A stretch of 64,000 nt of DNA, from the NCBI RefSeq assembly GCF_049243985.1, contig NC_135370.1, positions 104,065,006 through 104,129,005 on the forward strand, in the 5' to 3' direction. Each line of letters opens with the position of its first letter. The stretch's first letter is position 1. The DNA is from Paroedura picta (Eukaryota > Chordata > Lepidosauria > Squamata > Gekkonidae). Below the pieces are notes generated by a model. It saw only the letters and a program-made list of their open reading frames with translations. It had not been told where the DNA came from and searched no databases. Below, one piece after another: positions 1 to 11,708 of the stretch. The position numbers and the translations under genes were made by a program.

Positions 1-83
1 GCTCAACGCAGGATCAGCCCTAAGCATCCTAAAGCATCCAAGAAAAGTGTGTATCCAACCTTTGCTTGAAGACTGCCAGTTTC
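1..83 (-). mobile_element. CR1 LINE 3' UTR fragment, cut by window start
   Basis: The first 83 bases match, nearly word for word, the 3'-untranslated part of the two other minus-strand CR1 copies in this window (near 45490 and 51040). The copy is cut by the window start on its 3' side and stops abruptly near base 83, where unrelated sequence begins. It carries no coding sequence. Confidence 0.85.
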
Positions 84-1294
84 TGCATCTCCCATTGCCA
101 GAGACTGCTTTGTCCCCTACTCCTATGCTCTGTGTGATGCAAACAAGATTCAAACTCATATGGCTTTTCCTACTACTTGTTTTCTTTCATGTTTTTGAAG
201 ATAAAAAGTGACTTGGACTGTTGGAGCACTGACAATCAACCCAGAGCCCATTTTTATGCCCTTCTGCTAAATGGCATAATCAAAACCCATGTACGAAAAT
301 TATTTGGAAAAGGAACAATGGGCAGGAGGAACTCAAAATCTGAAGAGCAACTTTTAAGCACATCTCTAGGGGAAGAATGTTCCCAAGATGAAATCATTAA
401 CATCAAAATAATCCCAAAGTGTTGTTACTGTCAGAGAAGTGACTAGATAAAATTGTCAGCTTCCCACTCAATATATCTGCCCCCATGTGCCTTTGAGTCA
501 TATCTTCTCATTTGACTGACAGAAAAGAAGATTAACTATTTGAACACTACATGTTCAGTGGCTGATATGGAAGGACTGAGCTGTAGCCATTAACTTTTCA
601 CTCCCATATTTATTGGTAGAAACCATAAACCATCTTGCCTTTTCAGAGATACTGTCCATCTTTGTGACAATGCTGAACAAATCCAGTGGGTTGTGTTTCC
701 AACCCAAAATTTGTTTAAAAGACTGGGGATGTCAAGGAAGTAATTTTGAAAAGGAGCAACAGTGAAGACATAGGCTGTCTCTGGATGGCACATTGAACTG
801 ATATTAACCCTGCATATGCATAGACACAGTTTACTGCTGCACTCTCACATGTGGCTTCTACCTTTCTCTTTTCATTCCCTTTCTGCAGAGATGAAAATGA
901 AGAGATCTTGGTTTACAGTTAATAATAATGCACAAATATTGATGTGCAGCTAACCTGGAGTTAGTCCCTCACCACTAGCCCAGGTTTGTGATGAGAGTTT
1001 GATCCAATACAGGCTTAGGCCCAAACAACATGATAAATTTAATGATGAACCTGACAGGGTTTTACAGAATGCACAAATGTGTGTTCCCCAAGCGAGCTCT
1101 GTTCTAAAGTGCTACAGGGGCCTGATTTGGATTGGGACCTTGATGTGGGGGAAGGAGGGGGTTGAGTCTGCCTCATGTTTTCTTTGCAACCTGAAAGAGC
1201 TCCAGGGGGTGTCCTTTGTCTGCTTCCCATTGCACTATGATCCTGATCTGAATTCGGCCCCCATGGTGCTTTAGAATTGTTTTCCTATAGCTGC
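84..1294. other. Unassigned stretch, no gene seen
   Basis: Short open frames occur on both strands but none resembles a known protein and none has convincing codon structure or splice context. The part from about 960 to 1280 is richer in GC than its surroundings and may be an old unclassified repeat. Confidence 0.5.
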
Positions 1295-1574
1295 TAAAGG
1301 TAAAGGTAAAGGTATCCCCTGTGCAAGCACCGAGTCATGTCTGACCCTTGGGGTGACGCCCTCTAGTGTTTTCATGGCAGACTCAATACTTGCTAGTGCC
1401 TTCCCCAGTCATTACCGTTTACCCCCCGGCAAGCTGGGTACTCATTTTACCGACCTCGGAAGGATGGAAGGCTGAGTCAACCTTGAGCCGACTGCTAGGG
1501 TTGAACTCCCAGCCTCATGATCAGAGCTTCAGACAGCATGCCACTGCCTTACCACCCTGCGCCACAAGAGGCTC
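1295..1574 (-). mobile_element. tRNA-derived SINE with ACCTTT tail (Sauria-SINE-like)
   Basis: Read on the minus strand it starts GAGCCTCTTGTGGCGCAG, carries a pol III A box followed by a B box of the GTTCAA type, and ends in repeats of ACCTTT. This head and tail are the hallmarks of Sauria-type SINEs, which are thought to be moved by Bov-B LINEs. Four more copies lie in the window (11709, 39415, 51209, 63813). The assignment to the Sauria family is by resemblance; it could be a lineage-specific subfamily. Confidence 0.85.
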
Positions 1575-1589
1575 TAAATGTCTGCAAAT

Positions 1590-2470
1590 CTCCATGGTGA
1601 TTTATGCCCACCCATGGAGATTTATGGATCCAGAAGGATTCCTGAATGCTCTGTGGGACTAGATGAGCTGGTCAATGTCTGGCATTGCTGGCTGTCGGCT
1701 GCCATTGATGTAATCACACACAGATATCCTCTCATCTCCCTTCCAAAGCCAGCCCCCTGGTATACAGAGGAGCTGCACCATAGGAAGCAAGAGGTGAGAT
1801 GACTAGAGAGAGTTTGAAGGAAGACTCATGAAGAAGCCTCAATAACATAGGATGCTTGTGAATGCCTATGAGATGGTGGTTAAATGAGAGTTTTATACCA
1901 CCTCCATTGTATCTGCAAGCTCACATTTGGCAAAATTATTTTGGGTAATTTTATTATACTCAAATCACAGGGAATTGGATATAAGGTGTGAGGCAGCCCT
2001 TCAATGGATGATCTCTTTTTTCCAGAACCAGAACCAGAGGCTGATGGTGGGAGAGGATCAGTCGCAGGAATTCCAACTCCTCTGTGGGGTCCCAAAGGGC
2101 ACAGTCCTCTCCCCCACATTATTCAACATCTTCTTGTGCCCTCGGGTCCAGCTGGTCTGGGATTTGGGGCTGGATTGTCATTAATAAGCCAATTACACCC
2201 AGTTCTACCTCCTGATGGATGGATGGCCCAACTCCTCCCCAGAAACATTTGCCAGGTGTTTGGAAGCAGCGATGATTTGGCTCAAGTGGAGCTGCCTGAA
2301 ACCCAACCCTTCCAAGATGGAGGTCCTGTGGCTAGATAGGAAGGGTCCAGATGAGAAAGCATGCTTGCCACCCTGGATGTTGTGCAGCTTCAGTATGCAG
2401 TGTTTCACATTGCATGCTGATGAACAGAAACCCACTCTTGCAAATGCATTTTTATGCAGGGGTGGTTGAA
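1590..2470 (+). mobile_element. L2-type LINE fragment (linker and reverse transcriptase)
   Basis: Pieces of an L2-like ORF2 can be read in several plus-strand frames. Near 1700-1800 is the region ending in PAPWYTEELHHRKQEVR, typical of the linker after the endonuclease. Near 2080-2140 is the RT motif GVPKGTVLSPTLFNIFL. Near 2280-2330 is the L2 signature LKWSCLKPNPSKMEVLWL. Frames change and stops interrupt, so it is an old copy. Both the endonuclease core and the C-terminal part are missing here. Confidence 0.8.
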
Positions 2471-2699
2471 CTAGTACAGCCCAGTAGCTACCACCTTGCC
2501 CAAGGAGGTAATAATTTCTTCTATGTATGTGTGTGTTAAGTGCCATCTGTGAACTTCTGACTTATGACAACCCTTTGAATTAATGACCAGGAGTGTGTAT
2601 TCAGATGGGTAAAAGTTTTTTCCAGAAGTTCTTACTCAAACCAAGAATCCCCAGTTCTTGGGACCTGAATCACAAAAAGTCATATCACTTCAGCTTTTG

Positions 2700-3210
2700 A
2701 TTCCAGTTCCTGCATCTGCCCAACAAACAGCTGATCTATGGGGAGAAAATTCTCTGGGGATCAGCTGTTTGTAGGGATGTGGGGAGCTGTGGTTCAAAAC
2801 TACCACGCCCACAGCCCAAGCCGATTCAATGGAGATACGCCTTTCTGCAGAGCAGCAGTCAGGAGGGAACAGTTCAAACTACACGCCCCACACAGCCCAA
2901 GACAATCTGGCAAACAGACTTCTATCTCTGGTTCAACTGCTTGGCAGGCTGTGGGGAGAGGACTAGTTGGAACTGCCCCCCAGAGCCCAACAAATAGCTG
3001 ATGTGCAGAGAGAAGTCTCTCCACTGAATCAGCATAGGCTGTGAGGGGGCAGTTCAAACCACTCTACAGGCCAACAGTTGATTCTCAGGGAGGAGGCTCT
3101 CTGCCAGATCAGCTTGAGTTGTAGTGGGGTGGTTCAAATGGCAGATCAGCTATTTGTTGAGCAGCAGATTTCAGGAAAATTTGGCTTTCTGAATCAAGCT
3201 GAACCTGAAT
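2700..3210. repeat. Degenerate minisatellite with CAGCTG-containing units
   Basis: A set of diverged units of about 60-90 bases. Each carries a phrase like ATCAGCTGTTTG or AACAGCTGAT, a GGGGAG...TCTCT segment, and a phrase like GGTTCAAACTAC next to a variant of AGCCCA. At least six partial units can be seen. Some units appear in inverted sense, so neighbouring copies could pair. No protein is supported. Confidence 0.6.
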
Positions 3211-3299
3211 CTCAGTCCTGAAGCTGGGATTTGGGTGATTCAGGTAAAGTTGAATCAGGTTCTAGTTGATTTGACCTGAACCTAAAATAGCCCCCCATT

Positions 3300-4085
3300 T
3301 TTTTTGCACTATCATTAGCAAACTAGCTCAGGTCTTGCAAACTGAGGATCATGACTTCCTTGATTGAGTCAATACATCTCATGTCCGATCTTCCTCTCTT
3401 CTGGCTTTTAGCATTTTTTTTTTTTTTTTAGCATTTTTGTCTTTTCCGGCAACCCTTGATTTCCCATACTGTGATGAAAGTATGATAACCCCACTTTTGG
3501 TCATTTTAGCTTCTAGGGAGAGTTCAGGCTTTATTTGATCTAGAGCTCACTGATTTTTCTTTTTGGTAATCTGTGGTATCTGTAAAACTCTCCTCCAATG
3601 CCACATTTCAAATGAATCAACTTTCCTCCTATCAACTTTCTTCACTGTTCAACTTTCACATCAACACATAATACTGAAGAATGCTATGAGAATGCTATGA
3701 GATGAATGATCTTGATCTTGGTTGCCAGTGATACATCTTTACATTTAAAGATCTTTTCTGTATCCTTCATGTCTCCTCTTCCCAGACTCAATCTCCTTGG
3801 TTGCAAGTCTCCCTTTTGGTTGATGACAGAGCCAAGGAGTAAAAAATCTCTAACAATTTCAGTTTTTTCCCACTGTCAACCTAATGTAATTCCCCAGCAG
3901 TCATTTCTCTTGTCTTTTTGATGTTCAGCTATAATTTTGCTTTGGCACTTCCTGCCTTAACTATCGGCAGTATTTATTTTAAGTCTTTACTATTTTCTTC
4001 CAGTAATATGGTGACATCTGCATATCTCAAACAGTTAATGTTCCTTCCACCAGCTTTCACACCACTGTCATCTAAATCACAGTGG
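3300..4085 (-). mobile_element. Bov-B (RTE) LINE fragment, antisense
   Basis: The plus strand here reads as the complement of a Bov-B reverse transcriptase and its downstream part. Recognisable phrases include the stretch around 3360-3420 and the one around 4010-4060, which reads ATGGTGACATCTGCATATCT, the antisense of the RT catalytic region. The reading frame is badly broken. A second Bov-B piece lies just downstream in the opposite sense. Confidence 0.75.
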
Positions 4086-4264
4086 CATGGAAGGAAGTAT
4101 ACCCACTCAACCTCAACCCATTGAAGTGAAAAATATCACAGTCTATACATCAATATACATGTGGATTCCCGATCATGTGATAAATTTCACAACTATGGGT
4201 AGAGGCTGGGACTGAGGACAGTACGTGTGATTGCCTCACATTTAAATAAATAATAAATAACACA

Positions 4265-4945
4265 GTTTCATCAACATCAAGAAAACTTAGATCATGGCAT
4301 CCTGCTCTCTCTATTCCTGGCAAATAGATGGAGAAGAAATGGAGGTAGTGACAGAATTTATTTCCCTGCGCTCCAAGATCACTGCAGATGGGGACTGCAG
4401 CAAAGAAATTAAAAGACGCTTGCTCCTGGGGAGGAAAGCTATGGCAAATCTAGACAGCATCCTAAAAAGCCGACATCAACCTGCCAACAAAAGTGCATTT
4501 AGTCAAGGCTACGGTCTTCCCAGTTGCAATGTATGGCTGCGAAAGTTGGACCATAAGGAAGGTCAAGCATCAAAGAATTGAAACTTTTGAACTCTGGTGC
4601 TGGAGAAGACTATTGCAAGTCCCATGGACTGCGAGGTGAACAATCCGGTCAGCCCTAGAGGAGATCAGCCCTGATTGCTCTTTAGAAGGCCAGATCCTGA
4701 AGATGAAACTCAAATACTTTGGCCACCTCATGAGAAGGAAGGTCTCCCTGGAGAAGAGCTTAATTCTTTGAGCAATTGAGGGCAAATGAAGAAGGGGATG
4801 ACAGAGAATGAGGTGGCTGGATGGAGACACTGAAGCAGTAGGTGCAAACTTAAATGGACTCCGGGAAATGGTAGAGGACAGGAAGGCCTGGAGAATCATT
4901 GTCCATGAGGTCGCAGTGGGTTGGACACGACTTCGCAACTAACAA
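4265..4945 (+). mobile_element. Bov-B (RTE) LINE 3' end
   Basis: The C-terminal part of a Bov-B polymerase is readable. It includes DGEEMEVVTEFISLRSKIT, then EIKRRLLLGRKAMANLDSIL, and in other frames RMRWLDGDTEAVG and the end of the frame. These phrases are diagnostic for RTE-clade Bov-B elements. The frame is lost near 4500 and again later. The 3' end reads TTGGACACGACTTCGCAACT, as in Bov-B tails. It probably supplied, with relatives, the machinery that moves the ACCTTT-tailed SINEs. Confidence 0.85.
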
Positions 4946-5809
4946 AAGCACAGTTTCAAATAGGTATGATAAGGAAGAACTAGGCTCCGTATAGTGAGAC
5001 CATCTTCAGTAGCTGGGACAGCCATGCTTTGGAAATACAGCAGTACTGTGTAAATTAAGTAATTAAAGTAAAGAAAAATGACACAATGTCAAAAAGACAA
5101 TGGTATATTGTCACAAAGAACTATGGTGGGGAAAGAGGTAACTAATACTATACAGCCTTCTACAGAAAGTGCTCCTAAAATAAACACTGAATCTTTGCTA
5201 GAGGCTTTCTGTCACCTGACTTTGTTGTATTATGAAATCTAAGCAGACTAGATTAGTCATTAGGCTTGAAATCTTCTAGTGCAAATGTTTATTATGCCCC
5301 CGTTTCCAAATTCTCTAGCTTTTCCAGGATTTACTTGGAATTAATTTGCCTATGCATAAATACTTGCTCATGGTTGCCTGGACACAACATGCCTGTAATT
5401 AACTTTTAAAACACAGCAGTCATTGGCTAGGTCTTATGCTTTAGATTTACAACATTTGATACAACTGGAAAATGTGGGTTGCATAAACACTTTAATAATA
5501 TTAAGGAGACTACTAACAACTCATATTTCCATTTCCAAAGTTCTGTGGGAGGTATTTACTCAAACAGGATTAAAGCCATTGAATGGTTATTGGTTTCTTA
5601 GCTTGAGTGTGTTTGGGTCAGGATATAAATATTTCCTGACTCAAAAATAAGTGTATTCTGAGTACATCTACATAATAATTAATTAATTTTTAAAATTCAG
5701 TGCTGAGGCTAGATGTGAAAGGGCTGAATGGTCACTTGATGTCTTCTTTCTTACTGTGTTCTATGTCAATGCCACTTTCCCCCACAGTTGGAAAACAGTA
5801 GGTAAAATA
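4946..5809. other. Unassigned stretch, no gene seen
   Basis: AT-rich sequence with only short frames. No repeat hallmark, RNA gene or exon was recognised. Confidence 0.5.
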
Positions 5810-6530
5810 TCTAGGGCATTTCTGCACATCATTAAAAATAGCATTAGGCCAGCTGAGTGGTATAATGCTACATATAATCGTGCCTCCCAGTCCCTCCTCA
5901 CCTTTTTTGCTGTCTCACTCTTCTCTGCCACCATTTCACGCTTCTCCCCCTCCATAAGGGCTGCTGGAAATGGCGGAAGAGAGCAACACGATTTATACGT
6001 GATTCTCTTCCGCCTGTCAATCAAGCCAGGCAGACAGTTCCCTTTCCCCATGCTTTAAAGGGCCCATGATGCACGCTATTTTTTTTTTAAAAAATCAATA
6101 GTTCTCTGTTGAAACACTTATGCATCTAATCATAGATGCATAGTGCTTCTTTGTTGCCACTCCTTATGGAATCAGGAGTCTTGCTTCTTTTAAAAATAAA
6201 TCTAATTCCTGATTTTTTTTTGGGGGGGGGGGACCTAGACATGCTTTGTGCTACAACTTTGGGGAATTATTATTATTTTTTTTTACCTTTGCCGGCATGA
6301 TTGAATGCCTATTTGTTGCTCCAGGCCGTTCACTTAAAAAAACAAACAAACTCCCTTCTCTGGGAAAAGGAAGAGGGAGGCAGGTTCAAGGGCAGGACAC
6401 TGGAGGCAGAGATAATGTTTCTTCGCCTCCGTGCATTTTTTTGCTAGTGGCCTGCTGATTGCTGTCTGGTAGGTAGCGCTACATATGTTGGTGAATCCAC
6501 TTTTGGGGATTCACCAACTAGCGCTTTAAA
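5810..6530. mobile_element. Candidate non-autonomous DNA transposon
   Basis: The block starts near AGGGCATTTCTGCACA, a terminal type seen in squamate non-autonomous DNA transposons, and ends in a strong hairpin. That hairpin has 12-base arms GTTGGTGAATCC and GGATTCACCAAC (6487-6498 and 6507-6518), and each side is flanked by AGCGCT. GC-rich and polypurine patches lie between. No transposase can be read. Borders and superfamily are uncertain. Confidence 0.45.
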
Positions 6531-7139
6531 ATGGAGGATGTAGCTGGATGTTTACTGCTCAGACTCTGCATGTTGGTGACATCATGTGGAGGGTCTGGAA
6601 TATAATGACAATGAAAGGTCAATATTTCACTATTTTTAAAGGCTGTGGAAATTCCCAGTTTTTCCAAAATAACTTCTGTTTTTAAAAGTATGGTTCTATG
6701 ATATTACATCTTAATAATTAAGCTACAGTAAATGTTTTCATGGTCACCCACAGAATATATCATTCCTTCTGCAAATGCTTGTCAATGGTGGCTATGAGCA
6801 GAAACTTGCTGTTGATGTCTTCATCAAGTTGCACTTCAGCCAGGCTGTCCCACAACTCTTGGTCTGCCTGGTGATGTGAGGGAGTCAAAGTGTTCAAGAA
6901 CCACCATGGATCCAGGGCCAAAAATCAATGTGTGAACTCATAAGGATGCACTCTCAGGATTGAATCCTTGCCCTGGGCAAAATGGTGGTTCTTGATTACT
7001 TTAATTTTTGATTGTGAGTTGCACGTCTGAAATTATTTTTATCTATTGTTTTATGATTCTTATGCCACCAACCAGCTTTTGTGTGTGAAATATTGCACAG
7101 ACTATATCTTTTAATGTTGTTTTAAGTCTTCTTAACAAA
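6531..7139. other. Unassigned stretch, no gene seen
   Basis: No coding potential, RNA gene or clear repeat was recognised. Confidence 0.5.
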
Positions 7140-7860
7140 AACTTAATAATACTACCAGCGCCCTACCTGTCCTCACACCACCTGGCCATGGTGATCCATG
7201 CAACGGTCACTTCCAGATTAGACTTCTGTAACTCACTCTATATGCTAAGGCAGCTGCATTGGTTGCCAATTGGCTTACGGATCAGGTTCAAGGTTCTGGT
7301 TCTTACCTTTAAGGCGTTTTGTGGCTTGGGTCCCATTTATCTGAGGGACTGCTTGTCTCCTGATGACCCCCGCAGGGCCCTTCACTTTGCAGGTAGGAAT
7401 CTGTTGGTTGTCCCTGGGCCCCGAAAAGTGCATCTGGCCAGGGTCAGGACCAGGGCCAGGGCCAGGGCCTTTTCAGTCCTGGCCCCAACCTGGTGGAATG
7501 AGCTCCCTGAAGAGCTAAGGGCCCTGATGGAATTGTCAGTGTTCTGCAGGGCCTGTAAAATGAAGCTCTTCCACCAGGCATTTGGTTGAGGCCAGGCCAG
7601 GAAGATCAGCTCCCTCTCTACATGGTCCTATGGAAAAGCTGTTGACCTGGATACTCTTGGAAGCTACCTCCTGGAGGTCCAATGGTTGTGGGGGGGGGAG
7701 GGAATGAAGGAGTATCCTGTGGATAGTTTTTTTTCCACCATCTGGGTTTTTTAGACTTGGTTGAGTATTGTTTTATGTGGGATTTTAAATGTATGTAAAC
7801 CGCCATGAGCCGGTTGTGCTGGGAGTGGCGTCAATAAATATGTATAAATAAATAAAATAA
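7140..7860 (+). mobile_element. L2-type LINE 3' end
   Basis: An open frame from 7188 to 7589 encodes the L2 ORF2 C-terminus: VTSRLDFCNSLY, then LHWLPIGLRIRFKVLVLTFK, then WWNELPEELRALMELS and FCRACKMKLFHQAFG. This is among the best-preserved L2 coding pieces here. It is followed by a 3' UTR and a tail around GTAAACCGCCATGAGCC that ends in AATAAATA repeats. The copy is 5' truncated, as is normal for LINEs. Confidence 0.9.
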
Positions 7861-8879
7861 ATATATATTTTTTAATTTTAGTATGTATTTGCTGTTCAAC
7901 CTTTGGGTTCATGATTTGTTTTTTCAGGTTGGGCTTTTGTTCAAGCACAAACCTTAAAAATGATACCGCCTTGGTACTAAGCAAATAATGTACACTGTTT
8001 GTAGAATTTTAACCTTTTCAGTGAACCAGGTGGTTTTCCAACTAAAGGTCCTTAACTTCAGAGGTTTCAGTATAAATATTCTTTGCTCCAGAACATTGCA
8101 TTGAGTTTCCTTTGAAGTTGACAGAATTGTTCCAAGACTATTCTAAAGCCAATATGTGCCCCTGAAAGCCTAAGGTTGTGCATTTGGCTTTAGATAAAAG
8201 CATAATAAATGCTCTTGGATTTCTGATCAGAAAAAGTACATTAGTGAGGTAAGGTAGAAGGAGTGAAACAAAACTCCCCCCCCCCATAGTTTCTGCTTTA
8301 CAATAAAGGATAGTAACAATATGAAAGAAATCTGTTTTATTTTTTGATGTTGCTCACTCATGATAAAAATAAGTGAATTCTTAGAATGTCCTACTAATAA
8401 TTTTGCTAGGCTACCAATTTAACATCCCATATATCGACAGTGTTGTCATAATTCTCACATCTAGATTATTTATTTGGGGGGGATTAGTTTGCAAGAAACA
8501 TAAACATAAATTAGCTTCCATCTGATTCTAAGATATGGTTTTCATATTTTATTGTTTGTTATAAAAAACTCTTGCCCAGGATGTCCAGACTTTTTATTCA
8601 GCAGCCTCAGATATGCAAGCACTGATTTTTAGGGTTTGCCAGCCCCAGGCAGAGAAATACCTTGATATTTATTTGCACAGTGGAAATTTTCAACATAGTC
8701 AAAATAAATGATTTATAGGGATTAGTTTACAAGGCCTTGGGATTTTATTAGTGTTTGCCAAGATGCAGCCGTGTTTGGAAAACAAAAGATGGAACAAATG
8801 GAGGCCTGAAAATGTGTGAGTTGCTGTAGTATACTATGTAAGATGCGAAACACGAGCCCCAGATCCAGATGCCACCGTG
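7861..8879. other. Unassigned stretch, no gene seen
   Basis: AT-rich DNA with no convincing frame or repeat. The last 100 bases may belong to the PLE that is readable from about 8880. Confidence 0.45.
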
Positions 8880-9350
8880 AACACTCTATGAAACTTTAGA
8901 AAACTTTCCATCTTTGCTTAATGATACACCCACTTTATTAATGCCACTGAACTTCTTCTGGTTCCCAAGGGGGCATTACTTGTTACATTTGATGTAAATT
9001 TATACTAATATTCTACACAAAGAGGCAAGGATAGCCATGGAGAGATTACTGGCTTCTAGAGAAAACTCCAGACCTCCCGCCATTTTTGCTTTCTTTACTG
9101 AACATAATTCTATAGTTTGAAGGAGAAGTTTACTTACAATTGTTTAGGATAACCATGGGGCTCCTGGGATTGTGAATCTATTTGAGAAACAGCTTGAGGA
9201 TGCATGGTTGTGTAATTTACATACTAATCCATATTTTAATAATGTACACTTTTATTTGGGATTTTTGGATGATTTTTTTTATTTATAAGGATGAGAGTAG
9301 TTTTGTTTTATTTAATAAATGGGTGAATGAACAACATGCTAGTATAACTC

Positions 9351-9898
9351 AATTGGAGTACTTGATCACCACTGTTGAAGAGGGATGTAGACAAACTAGA
9401 TTGTGTCCAGAGAAGGGCAACAAAGATGGTGAGGGGTCTGGAGACCAAGACATATAAGGAAAGGTTGGGGGAGCTTGGTCTGTTTAGCCTGGAGAGGAGA
9501 CAACTGAGAGGGCATCTGATAACCATCTTCAGGTATTTAAAAGGCTGCCATGTAGAGGATGGAGCAGAGATATTCTCTCTTGCCCTGGAGGGATGGACCA
9601 GAACCAATGGGATAAAATTAATTCAAAAGAAATTCTGTCTAAAATCTGGAAGAAGTTCCTGACAGAGTGGTTTGTCAATGGAACAGGCTTCCTTGGGAGG
9701 TGGTGGATTCTCCATCTTTGGAAATTTTTAAACAGAGATTGGATAGTCATCTGATGGAGAGGCTGATTCTGTGAAGGTTCAAGGGGGTATCAGGTTATAG
9801 TGGATGAGCGATAGGGTTGTGAGTGTCCTGCACAGTGCAGGGGGTTGGAATAGATGACCCAGGAGATCCCTTCCAACTCTATTATTCTATGATTCTAT
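9351..9898 (+). mobile_element. CR1 LINE 3' end, nested in the PLE
   Basis: The C-terminal CR1 domain reads KRDVDKLDCVQRRATKMVRG, then YKERLGELGLFSLERRQLRG and YLKGCHVEDGAEIF. It is followed by a short 3' UTR that ends in the CR1 hallmark of repeated ATTCTATG. It sits between PLE RT motif C and the downstream ITFLDT motif, so it inserted after the PLE. The frame stays open across this C-terminal region up to about 9660. Confidence 0.9.
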
Positions 9899-10378
9899 GA
9901 TTATATAAAATGTACAGCTAATATGAGTGATGAACAAATAACATTCTTGGATACCATGGTAAAAATAAATCAAGAGGGAAAATGGAAGATATCCTCCCAT
10001 AGGAAACCAACGGATAGAAATTAATTGTTACATTTTTCAAATTTCCATCCTAGGCATTTTAAAGAAAATTTGCTGTTTGGACAATTCCTTTGGCATAGAA
10101 GTATCAACGCCAATCTGGTGGACTTTGACCATGCTAATGAAAGATTATCTGAAGCTTTAAAACAGAGAGGCTGCCTTGAAGAGACTATTTAACAGGTGAG
10201 GAATCAAGCCAGAGCAATGCGAAGGGAGGATCTATTACTATATAAACCTAAGGCAACTATGGAAAGAATTGTATGTTCTTTGGAATAACCAAATAGGGCT
10301 GAACCGATTAAAAAGATAATATCCAAACATTGGCAACTTGAATATAATCATCATCCATTGTTGTTCCTCTATATATTT

Positions 10379-10813
10379 CTAGGGGGTGGGACGTGTCCGG
10401 CTGCCCAAGTTGGAATAGGGCCAATCAGGGTGCAGCCAGCTTTGTCCTGATTGGCCCTGCCCCTGCGGCTCCCGTCCTCCGGCCCTAGACTCAAGCCTCT
10501 TTGCTTTCAGACACCTCAGTGCGTGGAGCCAGCAGCAGGTGAGAGGGCCCTGGGCAAAGGGTCGTGGTGGAGGGCTTGCTAACGAGGGCCTCCTGGCCTG
10601 CTAGGCTGGGCCTGCTCATGAGGGACTCCCGGCCTGCTGACTGCCTGCTAAGGAGGTCTGTCCCGGCCCTGCTAACGAGCTGCCCAGACCCCGCCTTCCC
10701 CACTTGTTCTGGCTGCGAGCTGCGGCCCAAAGCCACCTTAAGCTGCCTGGCCAGGGGCCAGGGGAGGGGACCCTTTCAGGGCCCATTCTTAGGAATGGGC
10801 TTTGAAGCTAGTA
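10379..10813 (+). repeat. GC-rich dispersed repeat, copy 1, nested in the PLE
   Basis: Starts CTAGGGGGTGGGACGTGTC and ends GGGCTTTGAAGCTAGTA. A second copy with the same ends lies at 30076. It carries an inverted pair of CCAAT-type boxes, GGGCCAATCAGG and CCTGATTGGCCC, and is far richer in GC than the PLE around it. An ATATTT on both sides may be the target-site duplication. No protein is supported, although long frames pass through by virtue of composition. The class is unknown. Confidence 0.7.
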
Positions 10814-11330
10814 AATCAATATTTGCATGGAGGCAAGGTCCCAACATAAGGGACTCAGTCACACCAAAGTAGACTGGGGAGGGGTAGTCCTTCAAGAGAA
10901 TTACCTAAAGGGAATTTCCGATGTGGAGCATGCAATGTATGTAAATTTATGTTACCAATTGAAGAGTTTACTAATCCTAACATTGTATTTTAAATCTGTT
11001 AATAGTTTCATAAACTGTGCAACTAGAAATGTAGTTTATGCCACCTAATGTAGGCATTTTGTATGTAGGCATGTCTTCAAGGGCTTTAAAACTAGATTAA
11101 AACGTTCTGTAAAGGACACACTTTTTATGAGCCACTTTGGTGTGCGTAGGCATAATCTCGAGTATTTAGAATAAATGACCAGATCTGGGCATCAGTGGGT
11201 CAATATAGAAAGATTATTGTTACAGAAGGGGAGTTTTTATATATCTGCACTTAATACATTGGGAAAGCATGGTCTTAACATAACCTGGGACTTTTTGTTA
11301 CATGACCCCTTTAATTAGTCTTGACAAATG

Positions 11331-11708
11331 CTGCACTTGTTGTTTAGCAATTAATGTTAGAATGTATTAAGTATTTGAGAATGTATTTATGGCAACCTAG
11401 AAGAGAATTACTTTTCAAAGAATCCCTCATCGACTTATTCAGCAGAGTCCCAAGGAATACTACAAAGCATTTTTGTATTTATTTTCATTTTTTATTTTCT
11501 AATATGATCATTAATGAAATAATGTGTGAATTGTATATGTTGGAATAACAATCAATATACTTCTTTTCAGAACCAATAGAAAAACTTAATTCAAAGAGAC
11601 TGAACATATTTGGAATATATATTAAGGTGGAGTCAAAAATTTTATTTTTATTTTTGTAATATATTATTACTTATGATATATATTTAATTAATAGGTGTAA
11701 GTCACTGA
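11331..11708. other. Unassigned AT-rich stretch
   Basis: May include the untranslated end of the PLE. No gene or other repeat was recognised. Confidence 0.4.

Larger units (their letters stand above)
8880..11330 (+). mobile_element. Penelope-like element (RT plus GIY-YIG), broken by two insertions
   Basis: Peptide phrases typical of vertebrate PLEs can be read in order. LLVTFDV...NIPHKEARIAMERLLASRE lies at about 8970-9060. The RT catalytic region reads FLDDFFFIYKDESSFVLFNKW (about 9260-9330). ITFLDTMVKIN then SHRKPTDRN lies near 9935-10020. The segment before the GIY-YIG nuclease includes GNFRCGACNVC (10911-10945), and FINCATRNVVYA follows near 11010-11045. Stops and frame changes show it is dead. 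A CR1 (9351-9898) and a GC-rich repeat (10379-10813) interrupt it, and the PLE reading resumes after each. Confidence 0.8.

Noticed and set aside
2700-3210. CRISPR-like array
   Set aside because: Units are diverged, uneven in length and occur in both senses; the genome is a vertebrate's.
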